Positions 45,855 through 55,595 are shown, numbered from the stretch's first letter. The stretch is DNA of 64,000 nucleotides from Pelagibacterium sediminicola (GCF_003390885.1 NZ_QMEL01000002.1:1-64000), one strand, 5' to 3'. Program-made: numbers and translations. The notes: generated by a model from the sequence alone, not told the origin.

Positions 45855-47594
45855 ATGGACAAGAGTCCTCGTGCTGATTCAATGTCCTGGCATCACAACA
45901 AGGGACACGGGAGCACCTGCGCGAGCGGGTGTGGCGGCATGGGATCGGCGGAGCTATCCGGCGTCAGCGATGGGGGATTCGGTCGCGGCATTTCGCCGGC
46001 CTCGCTCGCCATCGCGCTTTCCGCCTTTGCCGGGTTACTCCTCTTCTCACTTTACGACATTCACCGCACCTTTGGCGAAACCCGCGTACGCGTCGAGATG
46101 GCGGCGCGGCTCGCGGCATCCGAGATCGCGCCGCGCGAGGTGGACGCGCCGCGTTCCACCGGTTTCACCATGCCCGACGACCTCAAGGATATCGCCCATT
46201 ATGCGATCATCGCCGGGGACGGCGAGGTGCTGGCCGGCACGTTTCCCGCCGAAACGATGATGACGGACCCTCGCGCGCCCGATCACCACATAATAGCGGC
46301 GGCGCCGATCGCCGGGGAGCTTGGCGAGGTGCTGATCGGGGTGCCGCTGATAGAAGTGGTTCCCGAACTGGCCTTCCGCAACGGGGGCCTGCTGGGCGCG
46401 GTGCTGATCCTCGCCTTCGTCACCATCCGGCGCGAGCGCCCGCAGCGGCGCGCTACCGGCAGCAACCTAGAACCGGCCATCAATGCGGTGCCTTACGGGC
46501 TGGCGCGATGGACCGCCAGGGGCAGGCTCGTTGCCGCCAATCCGGCCTTCCGGTCCCTCCTCCGGGTCGAGGAGCGCCACGCGCGGCGGGGAGCATCCTA
46601 CGGGACGGTCTGGGAGAAGATCACGGGCCGGATCGAGTCCCGTCCGGTGCTGGACGACACGTGCCAGCGCATGGTGGAGATCGAACGCGAGGACGGCACT
46701 TTCCTGCTGATCGACGAGCGGCCCATGCCCGATGGCGGGTTCGTCACCATCGTCACCGATATCACCGATCGCCGCGCCGCCGACCGGATGCTGGCGGCGA
46801 TCCGGGACGACCAGCGCCAGCTTGCCCGCCAGTACCACGAGGAAAAAATCCGCGCCGAGGCTGCGAGCCGCGCCAAGACCGCGTTCCTTGCCCACCTCTC
46901 CCACGACATCCGCACCCCGCTCAATCACATCATCGGGTTTGCCGATCTCATCGGCATGGAGACTTACGGGCCCTTGGGCGACAAGCGTTATGGCACTTAT
47001 CTCTCCGACATCAGGCAAGCGGGCGAGCGGCTGCTCGGGTGCTTTGCCGACATTCTCGAATTCGCCGAACTCGAAGGTGGCCGCCGGGTGCTCAAATGCG
47101 AGCCGATCGCGTTGTGCGACCTGATCGAAGAGGCAGCCGCCCGCTTTTCGAGCCCGGCAGCGCGGGCGGGGCTGCATCTGGATGCCCGCCTGCACGCAGC
47201 GGGCTATATCGCGGGCGACCGGCAGGGGCTGAGCCGGATGCTGGGCAACATCGTCGAGAACGCCATCCGCCATACCCCGCGCGGCGGCGAGATCAGGCTG
47301 GCGGCCTGGGCGGCGGAGGATGGCGTGGTGCTGGAAGTGTCCGATACCGGGCTGGGGATGAACGAAGACCAACTATCCCGCCTCAGCCAGCCTTTTGCAC
47401 TCTCGGACGCCGGATGCGCAAAAAGCCACGACGGGGTGGGGTTGGGCATCGCCATCTCCCGCGCCATCGCCGAAGCGAGCGGCGGGCGGCTGGTGATCGA
47501 TTCGCTGCCCGAAGCAGGCACGACGGTGGCGATATCGCTACCCATGGCGGAGGGATTGCCGGTGGTTGGGGATGTGGCGGCGCGGGCGGCTTAG
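45855..47594 (+). CDS. PAS sensor histidine kinase (PdhS/DivJ-like)
   Basis: 579 residues from ATG 45855 (TTG 45849 also possible). Hydrophobic segments at ~50-66 and ~176-192 suggest a membrane-anchored sensor with a ~110-residue extracytoplasmic loop. A PAS domain (~220-320) and a coiled linker lead to the HisKA helix LAHLSHDIRTPLNHIIGFADL and an ATPase domain with NIVENAIRHTP, VSDTGLGMNEDQ and GVGLGIAISR. The HDIRTPLNHIIGF form resembles kinases of the alphaproteobacterial cell-cycle group. No regulator gene is adjacent. The N-terminus has an unusual Gly/Cys/His-rich stretch (HHNKGHGSTCASGCGGMG) that could bind metal. Confidence 0.82.
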   Translation: MDKSPRADSMSWHHNKGHGSTCASGCGGMGSAELSGVSDGGFGRGISPASLAIALSAFAGLLLFSLYDIHRTFGETRVRVEMAARLAASEIAPREVDAPRSTGFTMPDDLKDIAHYAIIAGDGEVLAGTFPAETMMTDPRAPDHHIIAAAPIAGELGEVLIGVPLIEVVPELAFRNGGLLGAVLILAFVTIRRERPQRRATGSNLEPAINAVPYGLARWTARGRLVAANPAFRSLLRVEERHARRGASYGTVWEKITGRIESRPVLDDTCQRMVEIEREDGTFLLIDERPMPDGGFVTIVTDITDRRAADRMLAAIRDDQRQLARQYHEEKIRAEAASRAKTAFLAHLSHDIRTPLNHIIGFADLIGMETYGPLGDKRYGTYLSDIRQAGERLLGCFADILEFAELEGGRRVLKCEPIALCDLIEEAAARFSSPAARAGLHLDARLHAAGYIAGDRQGLSRMLGNIVENAIRHTPRGGEIRLAAWAAEDGVVLEVSDTGLGMNEDQLSRLSQPFALSDAGCAKSHDGVGLGIAISRAIAEASGGRLVIDSLPEAGTTVAISLPMAEGLPVVGDVAARAA

Positions 47595-47622
47595 AGAGCG
47601 GGCTTCATACCCGGCGCGCCCA

Positions 47623-47769
47623 GCAGCATCGCTGCACCCCTCACCCCCAGCCCCTCTCCCACAAGGGGAGAGGGGGGCTCGTAAGCCGAAACACCCATGG
47701 AATACCCTTCTCCCCTTGCGGGAGAAGGTGGTCCGGCGAAGCCGGGTCGGATGAGGGGTGCAGCGATGC
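47623..47769. repeat. Palindromic element, type B (copy B4, inverted)
   Basis: Ends GCAGCATCGCTGCACCCC and its mirror, with both internal hairpins (CCTCTCCCACAAGGGGAGAGG, CCTTCTCCCCTTGCGGGAGAAGG). It lies between the convergent PAS kinase and glnE genes. Confidence 0.85.
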
Positions 47770-47806
47770 CAGCGGGAAGGCTACGGGCCAGCTATAGCGA
47801 AAGAAC

Positions 47807-50632
47807 CTACCCCCGCATCTTCCCGTAAAACGCCTCTGCCGCCGCGCTGACCTCCGCGCGCATGGCCGCCACATCGGCTTCGAGCAGGTCAAACGAGGGA
47901 TAGCTGGTTCTCCGGCGCAGGAGATCGCGGAAGGCCGGCGTCCAGCTTTCGTCGTTGAGCGGGTCGATAAGGCAGGCGCTCATCAATTCGAGGATGAAGA
48001 CATAAGCGCCGTGGATTTCGGCCAGCCTTTCGCCTTGCGGCAGGATGCCTGTTTCGCTCAAACGCGCGAGCACCTGCGCCGGAGGCGCTTGCGGGATGCC
48101 GAGGGTTTTGCCTTCGAGCAGTTGGGCGGTCTGAGCGATGAATTCGAGATCGACCAGACCACCCTCGTGAAGCTTGAGATCGAACGGGTGGCGCGGCGGG
48201 CGTTCGCGGGCCATGAGGGCGCGCATTTCGAGGATATCGGTGACGATCTTCTGCCGGTCGCGCGGTAGAGCCATGACACTGGCTATTTCGGCGTCGATGG
48301 CCTGTCCGAAACCCTCATCGGCCAGCACCACGCGGGCGCGGGTAAGCGCGAGGTGTTCCCAGGTCCATGCTTCGTCGTGCTGGTAGGCGCGGAAGCGATT
48401 GAGGCTGGTGGCGAGCGGGCCGGCATTGCCCGAAGGGCGCAGGCGCATATCGACCTCGTAGAGCACGCCTTCAGCCGTGGGCGCGGACAGCGCGGTAAGA
48501 AAGCGCTGGGTGAGTCTCGTGAAATAGGTGGCGGGATCGAGCGGGCGATCGCCATCCGAGCCGGAAGTGCCTTCGGGTATGTCATAGAGCAGGATGAAAT
48601 CGAGATCGGAGGTGGCGGTCATCTCGCGGCTGGCCATCTTGCCGAAGCCCAGAATGGCGACGCGGGCGCCGGGGACGTGGCCGTGCCGTTCCGCAAAGGT
48701 TTCGCGCACCGAGGCAAAGAGGCGCGCCATCAGGGCTTCGGCCAGCGCGCTGAACTGGCGGCCCGCCTGCCCCGGCCCGAGCGCGCCGCCGACGAGGCCC
48801 GCCGCGAGCAGAAATCTTTGTTCCGAACCCACGATGCGCGCACGGTCGATAAGGTCCTCATAGCCCCGGGCATCGGCGAGAAAGGCGTCGACGCTGGCGA
48901 CCAGCCGTTCGTGGACGCCGATCTCCCCCGCAAAGGCGGGATCGATCAGCCCGTCAACCACATGGGCGCGATGGATGACCGCTTCGGCCAGCCGGGGGGC
49001 CGAGGCCATGAAATCAATCAAGAGATTGCGCAGTTCGTCATGGGTGCGCAGCAGCGCGAAAAGCTGGACGCCCGCCGGAAGCCGCGAGAGGAAATTGTCG
49101 AACCGGGCAAAGGCCGCATCGGCGTTGCCGGTGGCGGCGATTGATTTGAGGAGTGCGGGCATCAGCTCGGTCAGGTGCTCGCGGGCCTTGGCGGTGCGGG
49201 TGGCGTTATAACCGCCATAATGCCATTTGCGGATGGTGGCCGAGATGGCGGCGGGATCGGAAAAGCCCAGACCGGCAAGCGTTTCGAGCGTGCCGGGGTC
49301 GTCGTCGGTTCCGGTGAAAACGAGGTTGCCCAGATCACCGGCCAGCGACTCGCCTTCGGAGAACAGCCCGGCATAGCTGTCGGCGACGCTGGCCAGCGTC
49401 TTGCGGTAGTCGCGCTCAAATCCGGCCGCATCGTCATAGCCCATCAAGAGGGCGATTTCGGCAATTGCCTCGGGCGTTTCGGGCAGGGTATGGGTCTGTT
49501 CGTCGCGGAGCATCTGGAGGCGGTTTTCGACGGCGCGGAGGAACCAGTAGTTTGCGGCGAGCCGGTGCGCGGTATCGCTGTCGATCCAGCGCCCCTCGAT
49601 AAGCGCATCGAGAGCGTCGCTGGTCGAGCGCACGCGCAGGTGAGGGTCGCGGCCACCGGCGATCAATTGCTGGGTCTGGACAAAGAACTCGATCTCGCGG
49701 ATGCCGCCCCGCCCGAGCTTGACGTTGTGCCCGGCGACCCTGATGCCCCCGACATTCCTATGCACGTTGATCTGGCGTTTCATGGCCTGAATGTCGGCGA
49801 TGGTCGCGAAATCGAGGTGCTTGCGCCAGATGAAGGGCGCAAGCTCCTTGAGAAACTGCCGGCCCACGCCGATATCCCCGGCGCAGGGCCGCGCCTTGAT
49901 CCAGGCGGCGCGTTCCCAGTTCTGGCCCCGGCTTTCGTAATAGGCCATGGCCGCATCGACCGATATGGCGACAGGCGTCGAGCCGGGATCCGGGCGCAGC
50001 CGCACGTCGGTGCGGAACACGTAGCCGTCCCCCGTGCGGTCCTGCATGATCGAGACAAGGCGGCGGACGAGCCGGACATAGAACCGGTTGCGGTCGGCGC
50101 CTTCAGGCAGGACAGCGAGGTAGGGATCGTAAAAAACGACGATATCGATATCGGACGAATAGTTGAGCTCCTGCCCGCCATGCTTGCCCAGCGCGAAGAG
50201 GGCAAGGCCGGAAGTGGCGGCGCAGGCGCGCTCGGCGGGCATGGCGAGGTCGCCGCGCCCGGCGGCCTCGCGCATCAGGAAATCGAGTGCGGATTCGAGC
50301 GCTGCATCGGCGATATCGGACATGAACCGGGTGGTCTCGCGCGCCGACCAGACTGTGCCGATCTCGGCCACCGCCGCCAGCAGCGCTCCACGCGCCTTGC
50401 CTGTGCGCAGGCGGGCCATGAGTGATGCTTCATCGGCGCTTTCGACGCCTGCTGATTTCATATCCGCGAGGATGGCGGCCATCATGTCATCAGGATCGGC
50501 ATCGAGGGCGGCGGCGCTGAACCATTCGGCGTGGCGATGGGCGAGATCGCGGAGATAGGGGGCGATCGTGAAGATGGGGTCGAGGGTTTCGCCGCCGGGG
50601 AGGGGTTTTAGGCTCTGAGCGAGAGGCGTCAT
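47807..50632 (-). CDS. glnE: Bifunctional glutamine synthetase adenylyltransferase/adenylyl-removing enzyme
   Basis: 941 residues from ATG 50632. Two nucleotidyltransferase domains are visible through GGQELNYSSDIDIVVFYD (N-terminal, deadenylylating half) and MTATSDLDFILLYD (C-terminal, adenylylating half), joined by a helical linker. It controls glutamine synthetase by attaching or removing AMP in response to PII signals. In rhizobia glnE follows feuPQ and degP as here. Its first codons overlap the end of a palindromic element, and the GAGGGG that could serve as ribosome binding site belongs to that element. A GTG three codons earlier is an alternative start. Confidence 0.95.
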   Translation of the reverse strand: MTPLAQSLKPLPGGETLDPIFTIAPYLRDLAHRHAEWFSAAALDADPDDMMAAILADMKSAGVESADEASLMARLRTGKARGALLAAVAEIGTVWSARETTRFMSDIADAALESALDFLMREAAGRGDLAMPAERACAATSGLALFALGKHGGQELNYSSDIDIVVFYDPYLAVLPEGADRNRFYVRLVRRLVSIMQDRTGDGYVFRTDVRLRPDPGSTPVAISVDAAMAYYESRGQNWERAAWIKARPCAGDIGVGRQFLKELAPFIWRKHLDFATIADIQAMKRQINVHRNVGGIRVAGHNVKLGRGGIREIEFFVQTQQLIAGGRDPHLRVRSTSDALDALIEGRWIDSDTAHRLAANYWFLRAVENRLQMLRDEQTHTLPETPEAIAEIALLMGYDDAAGFERDYRKTLASVADSYAGLFSEGESLAGDLGNLVFTGTDDDPGTLETLAGLGFSDPAAISATIRKWHYGGYNATRTAKAREHLTELMPALLKSIAATGNADAAFARFDNFLSRLPAGVQLFALLRTHDELRNLLIDFMASAPRLAEAVIHRAHVVDGLIDPAFAGEIGVHERLVASVDAFLADARGYEDLIDRARIVGSEQRFLLAAGLVGGALGPGQAGRQFSALAEALMARLFASVRETFAERHGHVPGARVAILGFGKMASREMTATSDLDFILLYDIPEGTSGSDGDRPLDPATYFTRLTQRFLTALSAPTAEGVLYEVDMRLRPSGNAGPLATSLNRFRAYQHDEAWTWEHLALTRARVVLADEGFGQAIDAEIASVMALPRDRQKIVTDILEMRALMARERPPRHPFDLKLHEGGLVDLEFIAQTAQLLEGKTLGIPQAPPAQVLARLSETGILPQGERLAEIHGAYVFILELMSACLIDPLNDESWTPAFRDLLRRRTSYPSFDLLEADVAAMRAEVSAAAEAFYGKMRG

Positions 50633-50787
50633 CGCTGGCACCCCTCATGATTTCGGCTTCGCCGAATCCCCCCTCCCAACCTCCCCCATAAGGGGGGAGG
50701 TGCTGGCCTTGTGCGTTTGGAGACAACAAGGAAAAGGAAACACCCTCCCCTTGATGGGGAGGGCTGGGGAGGGGTGAAGCCACACGC
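50630..50787. repeat. Palindromic element, type A core with one type B end (copy A3, inverted)
   Basis: Reads as the reverse of A1 (GGTGCTGGCCTTGTG ... GGAAAAGGAAA), and the glnE-proximal end CATCGCTGGCACCCCTCA matches the type B end. Its left end contains the glnE start codon. Confidence 0.78.
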
Positions 50788-50815
50788 ACAGAATGTCGCG
50801 TTATCGTGGGCCGCC

Positions 50816-52231
50816 CTACCGCCCCGAAAACCTGATAACCGCCCTCGCCCCCGGCCCGTTATCCTCGAAATGCACCGTGCCGCCGTGGAGCCGCACCACC
50901 GCCGAGACGAGGGAAAGGCCCAGCCCTGCGCCGGGTTCGGTGCGGCTGGATTCCAGCCGCGCGAAGCGCTCGAAGACGCGCTGGCGGTCGGTTTGCAGGA
51001 TGCCAGGGCCGTTGTCGGCAATCTCGATGACAATGTCTTGCGCCTCCCGCCTGAGCGACAGGGTAATCGTCCCCGCCTCGTCCTTGCCGCCGTATTTTAT
51101 GGCGTTTTCGACAAGGTTCACAAGGGCTTGCCCGATAAGCTCGCGGCTGGCCTGCATGGCGATGCCGGGCGCGATATCGGCAGTGAGGGTCAGCCCGGCA
51201 TCCTCGGCCACCGGGCCGTAAAGATCGGCCACATCGGCCACCACCGCGCTGATATCGGTTTCGGTGAGCGCGCCGCTGGGGGTGCCGGCCTCGGCGCGGG
51301 CGATGAGCAGGAGGGCGTTGAAGGTGCGGATGAGCTGGTCGCTTTCGGCGATCGTGGTTTCCAGCGCGAGGCGTTGGGCCTCGGGGTCCGCGTTCTCGCG
51401 CAGCGCCGCCTCGGCCTTGTTGCGCAGGCGGGTCAGCGGAGTCTTGAGATCGTGAGCGACGTTGTCGGTGACTTCCTTGAGCCCCGTCATCAACTGCTCG
51501 ATGCGGTCGAGCATGGCGTTGAGGTGGGTGGCCATGGAATCGAATTCGTCGTTACGATGGGTCACGGGGATGCGCTCGGAGAGATCGCCCGACATGATCT
51601 TGCGCGAGGTGCCGGTGATCGCGTCGATGCGGCGCAGCACGTAGCGCGCGGTGATCCCGCCCGCAAGGATCGAAAGAAGGACGATGGCCACAGCGCCCCA
51701 GAGGAAAGTGGTGAAGATGATGCCGGTAAAGCTGCGCCGCTCACCCACATCTCGCCCCACGACCAGTTGCAACCCGTTAGGGAGCGTCAGCGAATCCACG
51801 ATTGCCGTGCCCGAGGTGGGTAGCGATTCGTCGGGCTCGCCGTAAATCTCGAGGCCGCGTTCGTAGGTGAGTTCATATCTTCCCGGTTCGACAAGAAGCG
51901 CGGCGGGCAGGTCCGAGACGTTGCCGGCCAGCATCGTGCCGGCCTGGTCGCCGAGGTAATAGATGCCCGGGCCGGGCCGGTCGGCGAGCCGCTGGATGGC
52001 GAAAGCAACGGCGCGGATATTGGCCTGCCGGGAGAGCAGCTCGATCTGGGCGACCTCGCGCTCGATGGCCGTCACCTGCTGGCGCTGGATCTGGATGGAA
52101 GTCTGGAAGGCGAGATAGCCCAGAAGGACGATGGCAAAGCCGACGAAGATGGCGATGAACAGCACGGTCAGCCGCACCGTGGTCGTGCGCCACAGGCTGC
52201 CGATGCCGGGTTTGGGATGGGCGTATGTCAT
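50816..52231 (-). CDS. feuQ: Two-component sensor kinase, FeuQ-like
   Basis: 471 residues from ATG 52231 (GGGGG upstream). Two membrane helices (~18-40 and ~170-190) enclose a periplasmic region; a HAMP segment follows, then HisKA with DNVAHDLKTPLTRLRNKAEA and an ATPase domain with LVENAIKYGG and IADNGPGIL. It starts 135 nt after the OmpR-type regulator gene on the same strand. In Sinorhizobium the same pair, between degP and glnE, is FeuPQ, which controls cyclic glucan export; that role is transferred here by synteny only. Confidence 0.85.
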   Translation of the reverse strand: MTYAHPKPGIGSLWRTTTVRLTVLFIAIFVGFAIVLLGYLAFQTSIQIQRQQVTAIEREVAQIELLSRQANIRAVAFAIQRLADRPGPGIYYLGDQAGTMLAGNVSDLPAALLVEPGRYELTYERGLEIYGEPDESLPTSGTAIVDSLTLPNGLQLVVGRDVGERRSFTGIIFTTFLWGAVAIVLLSILAGGITARYVLRRIDAITGTSRKIMSGDLSERIPVTHRNDEFDSMATHLNAMLDRIEQLMTGLKEVTDNVAHDLKTPLTRLRNKAEAALRENADPEAQRLALETTIAESDQLIRTFNALLLIARAEAGTPSGALTETDISAVVADVADLYGPVAEDAGLTLTADIAPGIAMQASRELIGQALVNLVENAIKYGGKDEAGTITLSLRREAQDIVIEIADNGPGILQTDRQRVFERFARLESSRTEPGAGLGLSLVSAVVRLHGGTVHFEDNGPGARAVIRFSGR

Positions 52232-52250
52232 TGCCGCCCCCCTTTCGCTT

Positions 52251-52328
52251 CTCCGGCGAAAGCCGGAGTCCATGTCGCCACAGCGGCGAGTCCGGATAGT
52301 GAGCAATGGGTCCCGGCTTTCGCCGGGA
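52251..52328. repeat. Imperfect palindromic repeat between feuP and feuQ
   Basis: Two related hairpins, CTCCGGCGAAAGCCGGAG and TCCCGGCTTTCGCCGGGA, flank a ~42-nt spacer and are near mirror images of one another. This GGCGAAAGCC-type unit looks like a REP element and differs from the A/B families in the rest of the window. Confidence 0.6.
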
Positions 52329-52366
52329 CAGCGAAGGGAGAGGAAAATGCCGAGACACCTGCAGTA

Positions 52367-53038
52367 CTAGTCACGGATCATGTACCCCGCGCCGCGCACG
52401 GTTTGCAGGAGCTGGTCGGCGTGACCCTTGTCCACCTTGGCGCGCAGGCGGGACATGTGGACGTCGATGACGTTGGTCTGGGGGTCGAAGTGATAATCCC
52501 AGACGTTTTCGAGCAGCATGGTTCGGGTGACGACGCGCCCGGCGTTTTTCATCAGGTATTCGAGGAGACGGAATTCGCGCGGCTGGAGAAGGATGGTCTC
52601 CCCTCCCCGCTCGACCTTGCGTGAAAGCCGGTCGAGGACGAGATCGCCCACCTGATATTGCGTCTGGGCCTCGCTGGGGGCTGCACGGCGCGCCAGAACC
52701 TCAATGCGGGCGAGAAGCTCGGAAAAGGCATAGGGTTTGACGAGGTAGTCGTCGCCACCAGCCCTGAGGCCCTTGACGCGGTCGTCCACTTCCCCGAGGG
52801 CGGAGAGGATGAGGGCGGGGGTCTGATCGCTTTCTGCGCGCAGGGATTCGATGATGGACAGGCCGTCGCGGCGGGGCAGCATGCGGTCGACGATCAGGAC
52901 GTCGTAATCCATGCTCGAAGCCATCGCGTAACCGGTTTCGCCGTCCGCGGCATGGTGGGTCACATGGCCGCTTTCATCGAGGGCCTGGATGAGATAACCG
53001 GCGGCTTCCCGATCGTCTTCGATCAAAAGGATTTTCAA
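52367..53038 (-). CDS. feuP: OmpR-type response regulator, FeuP-like
   Basis: 223 residues from a TTG start at 53038, which has GGGGGG 7 nt upstream and gives the classic beginning KILLIEDDREAAG; ATG 53065 would add nine codons. Receiver: phospho-Asp in YDVLIVDRMLPRRDG, Lys in DDYLVKPYAF. C-terminal winged helix: LQPREFRLLEYLMKNAGRVVT and NVIDVHMSRLRAKVDKG. Partner of the adjacent FeuQ-like kinase; order degP-feuP-feuQ-glnE matches rhizobia. Confidence 0.87.
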   Translation of the reverse strand: MKILLIEDDREAAGYLIQALDESGHVTHHAADGETGYAMASSMDYDVLIVDRMLPRRDGLSIIESLRAESDQTPALILSALGEVDDRVKGLRAGGDDYLVKPYAFSELLARIEVLARRAAPSEAQTQYQVGDLVLDRLSRKVERGGETILLQPREFRLLEYLMKNAGRVVTRTMLLENVWDYHFDPQTNVIDVHMSRLRAKVDKGHADQLLQTVRGAGYMIRD

Positions 53039-53116
53039 CGTCGTGCCCCCCAGAAAACTGGCCATGCCGTAAAACCGGCCCCGCCGGAGCGGGGCCGAAT
53101 TCTTGCATGCCCGGGC

Positions 53117-54637
53117 CTATTCTTCGAGAGGGATCCCGAGGAACCGGACCACGCCATCGCGGGTGACCTTGAGCGGCACGGCGGTGCGTCCGCTGTCGCG
53201 GACGGCGTCGACCGCGCTGTTGAAGCTGGAGACCGAATTCACGGTTTCGCCATCGATCTCGAGAATGATGTCGCCTGCACCAAGGCCACGGGCGGCGGCA
53301 ACGCTGTCGCTCACCACGTCCTCGACAAGCACACCGTCGCCATCAGGGTTCGGCCCGATAATGACACCGATGCTTGTCTCGCTCGAACCTGCTTCCGGCT
53401 CCTCGATGGGCGCCTGCGGGGTCGGGGCGGCCTGCTCGTCTTCGGGCAGGCGGTCCAGCGTTACGGCGATGTCGAGTTCCGCGCTATCGCGGATGATGCC
53501 GAGTTCGACCGAAGTGCCGGGCGAGCGCTGGGAGATGAGTCGCGACAGCTCGCGGCTGGTGCGCACGGCCTGTCCGTCGACGGTAACGATCACGTCCCCG
53601 GACTGCACACCGGCCTCACCGGCGGGAGCGCCTTCTATGGGCTCGGTGACGAGCGCGCCGTTGGTGTTGGCAAGCCCAAGCCCTTCGGCCAGATCGTCGT
53701 TGAGGTCCTGAAGCGAGACGCCGAGGAAGCCACGGGTCACCGCGCCATTGTCGATCAACTGGTCGATGACGTCCTGCACCACCGAGGTGGGGATGGCAAA
53801 GGCGATGCCGACATTGCCGCCCGAGGGCGAATAGATAGCGGTGTTGACGCCGATGACCTTGCCTTCGAGATTGAAGGAGGGGCCGCCCGAGTTGCCCCGG
53901 TTGATGGCGGCGTCGATCTGTATAAAGTCGTCATAGGCCGAGACCCGGATGTCGCGGCCGCTGGCCGAGACGATGCCGGCTGTCACCGTGCCGCCGAGGC
54001 CGAAGGGGTTGCCGACGGCCACCACCCAGTCGCCCACACGGGCTTCCGCTTCGGCGAATTCCACGAAGGGCAGGTCGTTGCGGTCTTCCTGAACCTTGAG
54101 GACCGCCAGATCGGTGCGCGGGTCCGTGCCCACAACATCGACGGCCAGTTCGGTGTCGTCATTGAGCAGCACGGTCACTTCCGAAGCGCCTTCGACGACA
54201 TGGTTGTTGGTGACGATGTAGCCGTCGCCCGAGATGAGAAAGCCCGAACCCACGGCCTGCATGAACTGGCGCGGACGGTTGGGACGAGGACTGCCGGGTT
54301 CACCGAAGGGGCCCCCAGGGCCCTCGAACTGGTCAAAGAACCTGCGCAGCGGATGATTTTCGGGTAGATCGGGGAACTCGAACTCGAAATTGGGCCCGCG
54401 CCGCGTGAACTGCTGCTGGGGCACTTCGCCCCGCACACGGACCGAAACGACGGCCGGGCTCACCGCCTCGACCAGATCGGCAAAGCCGGCGGACGCCTCG
54501 ACGGCGGGCACCGAAACCTGGGCATGGGCCGGCTGGATGGGAATGACGTTGGACGCGACCGCGCCACCGGCGACAACGAGCGCCAGCGTGGAGGCCGCGA
54601 TCCATTTGCGGGATGGAGTAGACAGAATGGAAGACAT
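53117..54637 (-). CDS. degP: Periplasmic serine protease DegP/HtrA (DegQ type)
   Basis: 506 residues with a signal peptide (~1-40). Trypsin-like domain with the catalytic His in IVTNNHVVEG, Asp in DPRTDLAVLK and Ser in INRGNSGGPSF, then two PDZ domains (RGFLGVSLQDL ... and GVLVEDVVSDSVAAARGLG...). It degrades or refolds misfolded envelope proteins. Lies between the TauE-like gene and feuP. Note the Gly/Pro-rich insert (FEGPGGPFGEPGSPRPNR) in the LA-loop region before the catalytic domain. Confidence 0.94.
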   Translation of the reverse strand: MSSILSTPSRKWIAASTLALVVAGGAVASNVIPIQPAHAQVSVPAVEASAGFADLVEAVSPAVVSVRVRGEVPQQQFTRRGPNFEFEFPDLPENHPLRRFFDQFEGPGGPFGEPGSPRPNRPRQFMQAVGSGFLISGDGYIVTNNHVVEGASEVTVLLNDDTELAVDVVGTDPRTDLAVLKVQEDRNDLPFVEFAEAEARVGDWVVAVGNPFGLGGTVTAGIVSASGRDIRVSAYDDFIQIDAAINRGNSGGPSFNLEGKVIGVNTAIYSPSGGNVGIAFAIPTSVVQDVIDQLIDNGAVTRGFLGVSLQDLNDDLAEGLGLANTNGALVTEPIEGAPAGEAGVQSGDVIVTVDGQAVRTSRELSRLISQRSPGTSVELGIIRDSAELDIAVTLDRLPEDEQAAPTPQAPIEEPEAGSSETSIGVIIGPNPDGDGVLVEDVVSDSVAAARGLGAGDIILEIDGETVNSVSSFNSAVDAVRDSGRTAVPLKVTRDGVVRFLGIPLEE

Positions 54638-54760
54638 TTTCGGTTGTCCTTTCCGGTCACGGGATGAACCATTCAGATGAGGTCTAGATAAGCACCGCCG
54701 CCTTTCCGTACAGTGTCGTCCGGATTAAAACTTGGTAATGGTGTTGGCCGAAACCGGGCA

Positions 54761-55507
54761 CTACCAGATGGCGCGGCGGACGATTTCCAGCGCGAGCAGG
54801 GTCAGCATGATGTTGAAACCGGCCCGGAACCGGCTTTCCGGCATGGTATCGAGAAAGCGCGATCCGGTAAGCGTGCCCAGAAAGCCGGTCACCATCATCG
54901 CGCCGACCAGCGGCAGATATTCGGCCAGTGCAAAACCCAAAAGGGTAAAGGCAACGACCCGAAAGACATGGCTGAAGGTCATCAGTGCGGCGTGCGTACC
55001 AACCAGACTCCGCCGGTCGGGCAGCCATTTCACGAAAATTGCAACGAGTGGACCGGTCGCGCCCACCAGCATGCCGATGGCGGACGTGACGAGACCGCCC
55101 AGAAAATTGGCCAGCGGCCCTTTTGTCTTTACCCCGGGCTGCGGAACCCACGTCGCATAGAGAATGAAAACAGCGATCAGGACAGCAAACAGCCGCTCCG
55201 GCAGAGCCAGCGCGACATATCCTCCGAGCAGCGAACCCGGCACCGCACCGAGGGCAAACCACAATATGGTCGGCCAGTGGAGATGGGCCCGCAAAACGAT
55301 GGCCCGCCCCAGATTGGAGCCGAACTGGACGAGCCCATGCACCGGCAGCAGGACGGCGGGTGGAAATACGAGACCCAGCCCCGCAAGCATGATGATGCCC
55401 CCGCCTATCCCGAACGACGCGGTGATCGCGGACGTAACGAAGCTGAAAGCAACGAGGCCCAAAGCGAGCAGCGGCCCGATATCGGCAGGAAGAAGTCCAG
55501 AAAGCAT
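54761..55507 (-). CDS. TauE/SafE-family membrane exporter
   Basis: 248 residues from ATG 55507, eight hydrophobic segments. The family repeat is visible twice (FVTSAITASFGIGGGIIMLAGL and NFLGGLVTSAIGMLVGATGPLV), each with the Gly-rich turn of TauE/SafE proteins, which export sulfite, sulfoacetate or related sulfur anions. It sits between ccmH and degP, where this gene is not usual in the rhizobial arrangement, so it is likely a local insertion. The ribosome binding site is weak. Confidence 0.85.
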   Translation of the reverse strand: MLSGLLPADIGPLLALGLVAFSFVTSAITASFGIGGGIIMLAGLGLVFPPAVLLPVHGLVQFGSNLGRAIVLRAHLHWPTILWFALGAVPGSLLGGYVALALPERLFAVLIAVFILYATWVPQPGVKTKGPLANFLGGLVTSAIGMLVGATGPLVAIFVKWLPDRRSLVGTHAALMTFSHVFRVVAFTLLGFALAEYLPLVGAMMVTGFLGTLTGSRFLDTMPESRFRAGFNIMLTLLALEIVRRAIW

Positions 55508-55595
55508 ACGCAAACCCGAAAGATAATCACTCCTTCGAGTATCGATCCGGCCAAGGTTCGGCAATTGCCCTATGGCGATGCCGGGTCTGCCGGCA

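Noticed and set aside
52658-54367. Long plus-strand frame opposite degP and feuP
   Set aside because: Opposite a complete DegP with catalytic triad; no domain in the translation.
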